Positions 10,301 through 19,870 of a stretch of DNA of 64,000 bases are shown here, in pieces (within the stretch, counting starts at the first letter, position 1; each line of letters opens with the position of its first letter). The position numbers and the translations under genes are program-made. Below the pieces are notes generated by a model. That model was not told the origin of the DNA. It searched no databases and saw only the letters and a program-made list of their open reading frames with translations. This DNA comes from Blattamonas nauphoetae (lineage: Eukaryota; Preaxostyla; Oxymonadida): the NCBI GenBank assembly GCA_033064195.1, contig JARBJD010000073.1, positions 124,001-188,000 of the forward strand. The letters are read 5' to 3'.

Positions 10301-12148
10301 TCCGTCCAACAGAACATTCATCGTTCCACTGATCGCTTCCTTCGTCTCGACAACAACTGTCGCCTCGCTGTCTTCGAAAGTGACTGTCAAATCTTTCACT
10401 GTTGGTGTTGTGTCGATCTGCGGCACAAGAGTCTCATCTGGAAGAAAATCCCAATAGAAATAAACATTCGGAGCCCCGGAAGTCGAGTCACAAAACTGGA
10501 CCGTGTCCGATGAGATTGCAGGTGATGATTCTTCGAAATGGATATCTTTTGAGTTCGATCCGATTGCTGACGAGCATGACCGGAACTGGAGGAACGAGAG
10601 AGACATCCTTGTCGGATAAAAGATCGACACAGCTCCGCCACGCCATTCCGAAGAGCATTCGACAAAGGCAGTGTTCGAAAGAGTGACGACATCGGAGCCG
10701 ATATACACCGCTCCATCGCAGTCTGCTGTGGAGCAATCAAAGAAGCAGTTGTCAATTGAAGTTGGTGATGGACCGTAGACGACGAGACTGCCTCCATTAT
10801 CGTCGGATGAACATTCAGTGAAGGAGGAGTGGGACATTGAGAAAGGATGGGAATTTCCATACGCACACGAGACGTGCACAGCTCCTCCGTCGTCATCGTT
10901 CCCAGTGCAGGTGCATTTGTGGAAGAAGCATGTGTCGACTGTGAGAGACGATGAAGAACATATCAGACAGATTGCTGCCCCACCAGAATAATCCTCAGAT
11001 GCGATGGTCATCGTGTTGAATGTGCAGAGAGTGAAGGTGACTGAAGTGACGTCTGAGGCTACACTGTTCAGACGATCGCCTTGGGTGTAATTCGTGTTCT
11101 GGAAGTCCGTGTCTTCGTTCCCTGTTCGGATGCAGGACGAGAAGGAGGTGTTCAGACACATCACATTCCCTCCCAAGTTCGGTGACAGCATTCCGGTCCC
11201 GCTGTCGTGGTTCGTGCTCTCATCAACACTACTCCCAACAAGTCGCTGGCTCACCCCACTCCCAAACAGCTGTGTCCCAAACGACATCCGAGATGAGCTT
11301 GTCATGTTCACAAGAGTGCTTCCCACCAGACTCGTCTCCATCCGCATTCCACAACCAAACACTCCAAAAGACGATTCGTGTTCCGACAAGCCGAACGAGA
11401 ATAGTGGGCTAGTTCCTCCAATCAAATCCTGAGAGTTCAGACACAAACCAGTCCCCACAATCGTGATCCATTCATTTTGGCTTGTCTCGCTATCTCCCCT
11501 TTTCACGGCGTGAGGAGAGACCAGCGGATGTTGTGGATGGGTCACACCAACAAATGGTGCAACATGACCCGACATCGAATGGTGCGCCACATCTTCCAGG
11601 ATGATGGTTGAACCCAAAGTCAGTCCTTCATTTTCTGATGTTCCGATCATGAATGGAGACCAATCACCAATTGATGTGATCGAGCTTGACGAAAAGCGGA
11701 CAGTCGAGCCAGCAACTGAACAGATCCCATTTCGGTCAGAGTTCAAGATGGTGTGAACTTCGCTCACCGAAAAAGTGCTGTTAACCACTTCAAACATGAA
11801 TGATGTGGCAGAATATCCTTCACCCCCGACTTTTGGGGTGTTTTTCTGTTTGAGTTTTGTTGATGCTTCATTCGGAGACCAAGAAGACAGTTCCGAATGT
11901 GGTTGGATGTCGCGTTGGAAGAGTAATCTGGAACGATTGCCAATTAATGTGATCTCTTCCGACAGAATCTGGATGTTTGATGTGATGACGACATCTTCGG
12001 GGAGTCTAAATATGTTCGATTGGTGGTATTCCATTTGTGTGCTCGTTTCATTGTTGGCGCTTAGAAGTGAGAGAAGCGAGTTTGGTGAATTTGTGAATTT
12101 TGATTGGGTGGAGAGAACGAAAGTGACAATGACGAGGCAACTGCTCAT
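7380..12148 (-). pseudogene. Receptor-like gene A: beta-helix ectodomain, membrane span, kinase-like tail; one frameshift
   Basis: I place the start at 12148 (MSSCLVIVTFVLSTQ, a signal peptide aligned with that of gene B). The ectodomain has Gly/Ser/Cys-rich beta-helix repeats (GGAAICLICSSSSLTVDTCF, FFHKCTCTGNDDDGGAV) and then Ig-like/IPT-like beta segments. A span WWLPLVISLCILFVIVIVVV is followed by CCRRRRLRKN and a kinase-like tail: APEVIANKP (APE), VFSLGLILWEMETG, RPDLETIE, but no HRD Asp and no DFG. Near 9003 it lacks one base relative to gene B, so the upstream frame ends at 8972 and the membrane/kinase part is read only in another frame. It is therefore a pseudogene unless this is a sequencing error. 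It lacks most of the extra Ig-like repeats of gene B, its tandem neighbour. Confidence 0.85.
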
Positions 12149-12960
12149 TGGCACGTTTTGTGTAATGAATGATCCCCAAGCCCATGTTAATGAGTTGTCA
12201 AATCGAATGACAGTGTATTCCCTCTGAAGAAACAATTCTCAGTTGCAGATTTGTGGAATATCACCCCCTCGGTTAGAGACTGCTCATTTCAACACTTCAC
12301 GCTAATCGAGCAAGCCCGTGTTCTTCTTTTCACAAAAAAGCAATGAATGTGGGAAGGACATGAGAAGTGAGAAATGAAACCAAGATCAACCTTAACGTGA
12401 AAAGGATATGAGACGTGAGAAAGCAAACCAAAAAATCGGATTAGATGTGCGGGAAGTGACAAACAAAACAATGCGAAGAGTAACAAATCATACAACAGAT
12501 CAGAAAGAGAGAGAATGAAGAACTGGTTTGGAAAACTCCTGCTCGAAGTTAAAAGGAAGAAAGAGAAGTTAGATGACTTCTGTCTGATGGTGAGAGGAAA
12601 ATTGAATTGTCAACAAAAGAAACTTTAAATCTCGATTCCACTCGACGTGATGATATGAACGGTAGAGACGAGAACAATGATGAGGGCTTAAATTAAGATG
12701 ATGACGATCAGCACGTGTGTCTCGTGATGAATGAAGAGAGAGTGTCGTGGAGTTGGGTCGAGGAACAGAAGATAGAAATGAAGAGAGATACAGATGATGT
12801 GTTGCCTTTGAAGAAAAGGAAGTTGTGACGTGGGGTCGATTGGATGTGAGTCTGTAAAGTGGAATCGATGGTGTTTTTTTGAGAGAGGAAGGAAGGGAAC
12901 ATGACATGAAGGAGGATGGTGAGTTTGTGAGATGAAGTGGTGGAGTGGAGTGGGGGTGAT
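12149..12960. other. Intergenic stretch between tandem genes A and B
   Basis: It holds the region upstream of gene A and the 3' flank of gene B. The part from about 12330 to 12960 is a diverged duplicate of 6830-7379, showing that the tandem duplication included the downstream flank. I see no other gene. Confidence 0.65.
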
Positions 12961-15900
12961 TCAACACTGAGCGAGAGCGTTTGGATTGATCGTAGTGTCG
13001 GCTGGAATGAATGCGAGTGTGCTTTCGATGGTTTCCAAGTCAGGCCGATCAACTGGTTCCAGACACAGACACTGCGAGATCAGTTCGCGCATCTCGCTGT
13101 TCGAAACAAGTTCCAGCTTCGGCGTCACTCCTGTCACAATCTGACGAGACGCATTCACCGCATCTTGCTCAGCGAACGGCACACAACCAGTCTCCATTTC
13201 CCACAAGATCAGGCCAAGACTAAAAACTGCCCCGTGGACTGAGTTCAAGTGTGGCTTGTTCGTAATCGCTTCGGGCGCAAACCAACGAACTCCTTCATTC
13301 ACTGGTTCATTCAATTGAGGGCCATTCTGTTTCGACTCGTTCGTCTCCACTGCTGGTTCTTGCTCTTGTTGAGCGTGTTCAACTTGTTGGTCGGCTTCAG
13401 TGGTCTTTTGAGTGAAGGCGGAAAGAGGTGCGTGAGGTTTCACGTCGAGATTCAGTTTCAAGCACACATTCTCGTTCGAATCGAACAGAATGTTGTGAGC
13501 CGTCAGAGCTCGGAGGATCGCAGCGTCTTTGTCTTTCTTCAACACTCCCTTCAATCCCGAAACAAGTTGCTGTTGAGCCATTCGAACACGAACATCCCAT
13601 TTCTTCTCCGAGTGAAGTGCGTTGTACAGTGTTCGATCTTTCGACACAACAGCTGTCTTTTTCAAATCTCCACTGCACACCAACACTTCTTCCACATTCT
13701 GAAAACCAATCATGCCATCAGACAGTTCGGGTTCATCCTTCTTCTCAGTTGCTTTGTTTGATTCAGAAGTGAACAAAGTGTGTACGGAATTCACTCCGAT
13801 TCGGTTGTCTGTCACAATCTCCACTTTCTCGTCTTCCAGTTCAAGTGGAACTGAATCAGTCATTTCGGTTTCTTTCTGTTCATTCTTCTGAACTCTTCGT
13901 CGGCGACAGCACACAATCACAACAACAATCACAAACACAAACAAGACGCAGAGAGAGATCACGAGAGGAAGCCACCACTTCATGTTCTCCTTCACTGCTT
14001 GCGATCTTCTCTCTGCGACGTTCTCCTGAATCAAGAACGACGTCGACGAAATCTCGTCTTTCCCAAATCCCAGACGAGCACGCCATTCCAAAGAATCGTC
14101 CAACGATGAGAGCAACGAGAGAGGAAGAGAAACGACAATTGTCGTGTCGTTGAAAAGACTTGTCGAATCCTGAGTGAGTGGAAACGGCTTTCGGTGTCCG
14201 TCAGTCCCATCTTTCTTCTTCTCAAACACTTCCAGTACGAGTGAGCAAGGAATCAGTGTTGTTCCATCGATCGTCAAAATGAACGCCTGTGAAGTCTTGT
14301 TCAGTTTGCTTGTCGACGATGACGAGAGCGTTGGGACGAAGAACGGAGCGTTGACATTCACATCGTCCCCACTCAATAAACAGTTGTCGTGTGACAACCA
14401 AAGATGAGGATGCGTCTCAGACGACCCATCTCCGCCATTCAGACTCCCAATCTCAATCTCCCCTTTTTCCGAGCACCGAATGTTGTGGCGAAGAGATGGG
14501 AATGAAGAGGAGTGAGGAGTGTTTGAATCAAATGACGACGAGCGGATGGTCAGGTTTCCTCCCTTCAAGCTGATCGCTCCATGCGAGAGGTGCGTCAGTT
14601 GGGTTGACGTGATCGCGGTTGTCGAGTTCACCAGGTTGAGCACACCAGTGTCCCATTCACACAAAGTTGTGCTTGATTCTATGTTGCTGCTGGTTGGTGT
14701 TCCTTTCGGTCCAACGAGAGAACACATCTCGATCGTCAAGTCACCTCCAACCATTCGGATGAAGATCATCGAAGCAGAGTCGGAGAGAGCAATGTCAACT
14801 TGATGCATCCAAAGGCGACCTCCACAAACATCAACCATTCCCTCTCCCTCCAACTTCGACGACGACAACGAAGGAGACACAAACAGTTCGGGTTTTGTCG
14901 AAGGTCCTGATTCAATCACAACTTCATGTTGAGACAAGATCTTCACTTGCTCGGTTTGCGTTGTAGTGTGAAGAATCGAAATCGAGAATGTCAAAATCCC
15001 AACTCCTTCCACAATCTTCCATCCATCTTCAATCGCTGAGCATGGTCGTACTCGATCTCCACAAAACAAACTCGATTCTGACGACGACCCAGAATCAACA
15101 AAAATGACAATGTCAGCAGGAAGTGAACCAGTCGTGTTGGTGATGGCAGGATCAAATAATGTTGTTCCATCTGCTTCGTTCATCGCTTCAATCGATGTGA
15201 TTATGTATCTCTTGTTGTGTTGGAGATTCATTGGATGTCCAACTGGAAGTTCTGGTGATCGAGCTTCAGTTTCTGAGGTGATTTTTGTGATGAAGGAGAG
15301 CGAGTCGTTCAGAGTGACGTTCAGTGAGTTCCCAACAATCAGATCTGTTCCTGTCAGCATAACAAAACAGCCTGTGTGAAGAGTGTTCGAGAATAAGAAC
15401 TCCATTTTGGTGATTTTCGGAGGAGAAGGAACTGTGACTTTGATTCCATCTTCAACATGAAAACCATTCAATTCTGTCCAGCTTCCTTTCAGAGTGTATT
15501 CTTCTCCATATTTCAAGTGGGTTGAGTTTTCGGTTCCTCCAACTGTGAACTCCGCTGTACAGTGTGTGTTGTCCACGACAACCACATCTGACAACGATTC
15601 AAAATTGTTGTTTTCCTTCGTCAGACTCACTTTTCCTGTTCGAGCGAGAAGTGCTCGACCTTCCAAGAAAACCAGCATTTTTGTTCGATCCTGGTTCAAC
15701 TGTCTCTTTTCGAGATCAACAATTCGGGATGGTTCTGCAGGAACGGAGAAAGTGACATCAGTATCAACAGCTGAAACTGAATCTTTGACATCGAATTGAG
15801 TGATCAGATATGTCGAGTCGAATGAAAGGGGAGCGTTGGACACGCCGAAGATCTCAACAGAGTGGATGTGTTCGGTTGATGAGGAAGCACCAGAGAGTGT

Positions 15901-18900
15901 TCCAGAAAGCACAATCGCAGAACCAACTGGCGTCGATCCTTCCATCTTCCGAACTGTCACGTTGAACTCCTTCTCTCCTCCCAACTTCACTCCTTTCAGA
16001 GTCACCAACGCTGATTTCTGTTGATCTCCTCCCAGCGAGCAAGAAGCTGATGTGATTCGGATCGGTTCAGGCGGAGTGGAGAAAAGATGACAGTCAAGAA
16101 CAGCCACCAAATTCCCACTCCACATCTTCGTCACTCGATAGTACGTTCCATACTTCAGTGAGCCTGACTGTTTGTACACTTTCACAACAACGAATCCAGA
16201 CGAGAGGGCACTGAAAGTGATTGACAACTCGACTGTCTCAGATGGCGAGTCCACATTCTCAACTGCGAGTTTGAAGTCAGACGATGGTATTCGTTCTGTT
16301 GAAAAAGACACTTTCACATTATCTGGATCAGAGGAATCGAAGTCACACGAAATCGATGAAAGAGTTGGTCCACGTGGCGTCTTGAACGTCGTTGCTGAGA
16401 ACAGGATGTGTTCGTCCTCCTTTCCACTCTCACTCAGAATGATCGATTGGATCGTGTATGAAGTGTCATATTGAACATTGTCACTTCCTCCGATTTTCAC
16501 GGTTGATGTTCCAGCGATGGCTGCGCTGAACGACATCTCGAAAGTGAGGTCAGTTGACAATGTCACGGTGTATGTCTTGCCAGACGGGAGATTTGAGCCA
16601 GAAACCGATAGATCGAAAGTGGATGTGGTGACTTCGTCTGGAACAACGATTGAAGCGATGCGGGGAGGATGATCAACATCGACGACGATACCAGGAGTTA
16701 CAATCACTGACGATGATCCAGATCCAACTGACAACAAATCGTAGTGGCCTCCAAACACAACATGCGAGTCGTCTTCACTCGATCCAATTGAAAAGTTCAC
16801 AAAACATTTCGTCGACGTCACATTAAAGAGCCCTCCACATGACGACACTGAGTGTGCTGATCCTGACATCACAACTGTCTGCCCTGACGACAACAAAGCA
16901 CTCCCACTCAGATCAACAATCAGCTCGTCTTTCTTTCCATTCAGCCAACTTGCTGCTCCTGTGATTCGGGCTGGTTCAGCAGGAACGGAGAAAGTGACAT
17001 CAGTATCAACAGCAGAGATCGAATCTTTGACGACGAATTGAGTGATCAGATATGTCGTGTCGAATGAGAGGGGAGCGTCGGATACTCCGAAGATCTCAAC
17101 AGAGTGGATGTATTCGGTCGATGAAGAAGAACCAGAGAGTGTTCCAGAAAGCACAATCGCAGAACCAACTGGCGTCGATCCAACTATCTTCCGAACTGTC
17201 ACGTTGAACTCCTTCTCTCCTCCCAACTTCACTCCATTCAGAGTCACTAATGCTGATTTCTGTTGATCTCCTCCCAGCGAGCAATCTGCAGATATTATTC
17301 GAATCACTTCATTTGGAGTTGTGAACGTGATTGTGTCCGAGAGTGTCATTTCTTCCTCTGCTTGTTCTTCTTTTGGGATCCACATCACTTTCGTCACTTC
17401 GTATTCGGTCGCCCATTCCAGCCTTCCTGTTGCTGTCGATGGATGAAGAGGCGCTGTTCCTGTCAGACTCGTCGTGTTTGAGCGAGTGAGTGTGATGTTC
17501 CATTTCTTCCCTCCTTTCTCAACCTCCATCCCATAACTCCCTTCCCCGAAGCTGACTCCTTTCACAATAATCTCTGTCGTGTTCCAATCCTTCAGTGTGG
17601 CGTCAGCACTCTGAACGGTTGGCGGTGGAAATAGGTTGGTCGCCAATGTCGACTGGCGATGTGCGTATGCCGCGATGGGTAGAATCCCATTCTCTCCAGA
17701 AGATACGAGAACTGTTCCGATTGTTGATGGAGTTTCGCTGTCACCGAACACGACATGGACGAGTCGGGGGACATTCGATCCGTCCAACAGAATGCTCATT
17801 GTTCCACTGATCGCTTCCTCTGTCTCCACAACAACTGTCGCCTCATGGTTGTCGATCGTGACCGTCACATCTTTCACAGTTGGTGTGGAGGTGATCTGTG
17901 GTACAAAAGAGTCGTCCGCCATAAAAGTGTCCAAAATAAAAACATTTGGTTTCCCAGAAGTGGAGTCACAAAACTGGATCTTATCAGCTGTGATTTCGGT
18001 TGATCCTTGTTCGAAATAGATGTCCCGTGCGTCTGGATCATCTGTTGAGGAGCATGACCTGAACTGGAGGAACGAGAGTGACAGAGGTGCCGGATATAAG
18101 ATCGACACAGCACCACCAGACCAAGTCGATGAACATTCAACAAACGCACTGTTCGAGATAGAGAGTACGCCTGAGGAAAGAGACATGACACTATCGAACT
18201 CGACACTCAATGCTCCATCGGAGCTTGCCGTTGACTGTTCGAAGAAGCAATAGTGGATCGACAGAGAGGAGGGCAAATAGAAGCAGAGACAGCCTCCAAA
18301 ATCATGAGTGGAACACATCGTGAAAGAAGAGTGAGAGATGGAGACTGGGCGTTTATTCTCAAACAATGACTGAAAATTGACAGCTCCTCCGTCGTCATCG
18401 TTCCCAGTGCAGGTGCATTTGTGGAAGAAGCATGTGTCGACTGTGAGAGACGATGAAGAACATATCAGACAGATTGCTGCCCCACCAGAATAATCCTCAG
18501 TTGCGATGGTCATCGTGTTGAATGTGCAGAGAGTGAAGGTGACGGAAGTTACATCTGAGCTCACGTTGTTCAGACGATCACCTTGGGTGTAATTCGTGTT
18601 CTGGAAGTCCGTGTCTTCGTTCCCTGTTCGGATGCAGGACGAGAAGGAGGTGTTCAGACACATCACATTCCCTCCCAAGTTCGGTGACATCATTCCGGTC
18701 CCGCTGTCGTGGTTCGTGCTCTCAGCAACACGACTCCCAACCACAAGCTGACGAACTTCACTCCCAAACAGTTGCGTCCCAAGTGACATCCGAGAAGAGC
18801 TTGTCATATTCACAGGAGTGCTTCCCACCAGATTCGTCTCCATCCGCATTCCACAACGAGATGAAGCTAAAGAGGATCCTTGTTCCGACAAGCCGAACGA

Positions 18901-19656
18901 GAATAGTGGGCCAGTTCCTCCAATCAAATCTTGAGAGTTCAGACACAAACCAGTCCCCACAATCGTGATCCATTCATTTTGGCTTGTCTCGCTATCTCCC
19001 CTTTTCACGGCGTGAGGAGAGACCAGCGGATGTTGTGGATGGGTCACACCAACAAATGGTGCAACATGACCCGACATCGAATGGTGCGCCACATCTTCCA
19101 GGATGATGGTTGAACCCAAAGTCAGTCCTTCATTTTCTGATGTTCCGATCATGAATGGAGACCAATCACCAATTGATGTGATCGAGCTTGACGAAAAGCG
19201 GACAGTCGAGCCAGCAACTGAACAGATCCCATTTCGGTCAGAGTTCAAGATGGTGTGAACTTCGCTCACCGAAAAAGTGCTGTTAACCACTTCAAACATG
19301 AATGATGTGGCATAAGGTCCTTGATTCCCCACTTTTGGGGTGTTTTTCTGTTTGAGTTTTGTTGATGCTTCATTAGGAGACAATGAATCACGATCGGAAC
19401 TTGGTTGGATGTCGCGTTTGAAGAGCAAGCTAGAGTTATTGCCAATCAGTGTGATCTCTTCCGATTGGATCTTGATGCTGGAGGAGATGATGACATCGTT
19501 GATGAGTCTAAATATGTTCGATTGGTGGTATTCCATTTGTGTGCTCGTTTCATTGTTGGCGCTTAGAAGTGAGAGAAGCGAGTTTGGATGGCACGGTAAG
19601 TGTGGTTGGGTGGAAAGAAAAACAGCGACAATGACGAGAAAACAGTGCATTGGCAT
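12961..19656 (-). CDS. Receptor-like gene B: beta-helix and Ig-like ectodomain, one membrane span, pseudokinase tail
   Basis: A single open frame of 2,231 residues. The start MPMHCFLVIVAVFLS is a signal peptide. Residues ~30-570 are beta-helix repeats (SSLTVDTCFFHKC, ISNSAFVECSSTWSGGAVSI). About 600-1480 is a run of Ig/IPT-like modules ending in VPAEP or TTPxEP, two of them near-duplicates (GVKLGGEKEFNVTVRK). A second beta-helix block opens with IVIFVDSGSSSESSLFCGD and RPCSAIEDGWKIV. The span is near 1890-1918 (WWLPLVISLCVLFVFVIVVV), then CCRRRRVQK. The tail (~1985-2231) has kinase subdomains VIII-XI (WFAPEAI, VFSLGLILWEMETG, EPVDRPDLETIE), but the catalytic loop reads RALTAHNILFDS, with no HRD Asp, and there is no DFG, so it is probably a pseudokinase. 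It is tandem with gene A and divergent from kinase gene E. Confidence 0.9.
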   Translation of the reverse strand: MPMHCFLVIVAVFLSTQPHLPCHPNSLLSLLSANNETSTQMEYHQSNIFRLINDVIISSSIKIQSEEITLIGNNSSLLFKRDIQPSSDRDSLSPNEASTKLKQKNTPKVGNQGPYATSFMFEVVNSTFSVSEVHTILNSDRNGICSVAGSTVRFSSSSITSIGDWSPFMIGTSENEGLTLGSTIILEDVAHHSMSGHVAPFVGVTHPQHPLVSPHAVKRGDSETSQNEWITIVGTGLCLNSQDLIGGTGPLFSFGLSEQGSSLASSRCGMRMETNLVGSTPVNMTSSSRMSLGTQLFGSEVRQLVVGSRVAESTNHDSGTGMMSPNLGGNVMCLNTSFSSCIRTGNEDTDFQNTNYTQGDRLNNVSSDVTSVTFTLCTFNTMTIATEDYSGGAAICLICSSSSLTVDTCFFHKCTCTGNDDDGGAVNFQSLFENKRPVSISHSSFTMCSTHDFGGCLCFYLPSSLSIHYCFFEQSTASSDGALSVEFDSVMSLSSGVLSISNSAFVECSSTWSGGAVSILYPAPLSLSFLQFRSCSSTDDPDARDIYFEQGSTEITADKIQFCDSTSGKPNVFILDTFMADDSFVPQITSTPTVKDVTVTIDNHEATVVVETEEAISGTMSILLDGSNVPRLVHVVFGDSETPSTIGTVLVSSGENGILPIAAYAHRQSTLATNLFPPPTVQSADATLKDWNTTEIIVKGVSFGEGSYGMEVEKGGKKWNITLTRSNTTSLTGTAPLHPSTATGRLEWATEYEVTKVMWIPKEEQAEEEMTLSDTITFTTPNEVIRIISADCSLGGDQQKSALVTLNGVKLGGEKEFNVTVRKIVGSTPVGSAIVLSGTLSGSSSSTEYIHSVEIFGVSDAPLSFDTTYLITQFVVKDSISAVDTDVTFSVPAEPARITGAASWLNGKKDELIVDLSGSALLSSGQTVVMSGSAHSVSSCGGLFNVTSTKCFVNFSIGSSEDDSHVVFGGHYDLLSVGSGSSSVIVTPGIVVDVDHPPRIASIVVPDEVTTSTFDLSVSGSNLPSGKTYTVTLSTDLTFEMSFSAAIAGTSTVKIGGSDNVQYDTSYTIQSIILSESGKEDEHILFSATTFKTPRGPTLSSISCDFDSSDPDNVKVSFSTERIPSSDFKLAVENVDSPSETVELSITFSALSSGFVVVKVYKQSGSLKYGTYYRVTKMWSGNLVAVLDCHLFSTPPEPIRITSASCSLGGDQQKSALVTLKGVKLGGEKEFNVTVRKMEGSTPVGSAIVLSGTLSGASSSTEHIHSVEIFGVSNAPLSFDSTYLITQFDVKDSVSAVDTDVTFSVPAEPSRIVDLEKRQLNQDRTKMLVFLEGRALLARTGKVSLTKENNNFESLSDVVVVDNTHCTAEFTVGGTENSTHLKYGEEYTLKGSWTELNGFHVEDGIKVTVPSPPKITKMEFLFSNTLHTGCFVMLTGTDLIVGNSLNVTLNDSLSFITKITSETEARSPELPVGHPMNLQHNKRYIITSIEAMNEADGTTLFDPAITNTTGSLPADIVIFVDSGSSSESSLFCGDRVRPCSAIEDGWKIVEGVGILTFSISILHTTTQTEQVKILSQHEVVIESGPSTKPELFVSPSLSSSKLEGEGMVDVCGGRLWMHQVDIALSDSASMIFIRMVGGDLTIEMCSLVGPKGTPTSSNIESSTTLCEWDTGVLNLVNSTTAITSTQLTHLSHGAISLKGGNLTIRSSSFDSNTPHSSSFPSLRHNIRCSEKGEIEIGSLNGGDGSSETHPHLWLSHDNCLLSGDDVNVNAPFFVPTLSSSSTSKLNKTSQAFILTIDGTTLIPCSLVLEVFEKKKDGTDGHRKPFPLTQDSTSLFNDTTIVVSLPLSLLSSLDDSLEWRARLGFGKDEISSTSFLIQENVAERRSQAVKENMKWWLPLVISLCVLFVFVIVVVIVCCRRRRVQKNEQKETEMTDSVPLELEDEKVEIVTDNRIGVNSVHTLFTSESNKATEKKDEPELSDGMIGFQNVEEVLVCSGDLKKTAVVSKDRTLYNALHSEKKWDVRVRMAQQQLVSGLKGVLKKDKDAAILRALTAHNILFDSNENVCLKLNLDVKPHAPLSAFTQKTTEADQQVEHAQQEQEPAVETNESKQNGPQLNEPVNEGVRWFAPEAITNKPHLNSVHGAVFSLGLILWEMETGCVPFAEQDAVNASRQIVTGVTPKLELVSNSEMRELISQCLCLEPVDRPDLETIESTLAFIPADTTINPNALAQC
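15736..16050. repeat. Direct repeat in gene B, copy 1 (Ig-like module)
   Basis: About 315 bases are nearly identical to 16976-17290, 1,240 bases away. Both encode SLGGDQQKSALVTL(K/N)GVKLGGEKEF onward to SVPAEP. This is internal module duplication in the ectodomain; gene A has no such copy. Confidence 0.85.
16976..17290. repeat. Direct repeat in gene B, copy 2 (Ig-like module)
   Basis: Partner of 15736-16050, with the same spacing of module borders. The two differ at scattered positions, which suggests a fairly recent duplication. Confidence 0.85.
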
Positions 19657-19786
19657 CTGAAGACGATTCCCTGCTTCCAGCTCTCCATAATTTATTCAGA
19701 TCACAAGATTGATCAATCATTACTTATTCCAAATCACACCTACCAACATGACAGTCGGATTATGTCACCATAAACGTAATGAACTG

Positions 19787-19870
19787 AAGAACTACACCGG
19801 GACCATCAAACAATGGGCCAAATCAGTTGACTTTTACAAAGAAAGGGCGAGCCAGTTCAGATCCTCGAAA
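19787..19870 (+). promoter_or_regulatory. Conserved block upstream of kinase gene E
   Basis: The 84 bases before the ATG are strongly conserved with 34774-34857 upstream of paralogue F (shared CATCAAACAATGGGC, CTTTTACAAAGAAAGGGCGA, GCCAGTT), whereas sequence further upstream is unrelated. It probably holds the 5' UTR and core promoter. It could be translated in E but not in F, where the same frame has a stop, so I favour a non-coding role. Confidence 0.5.
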
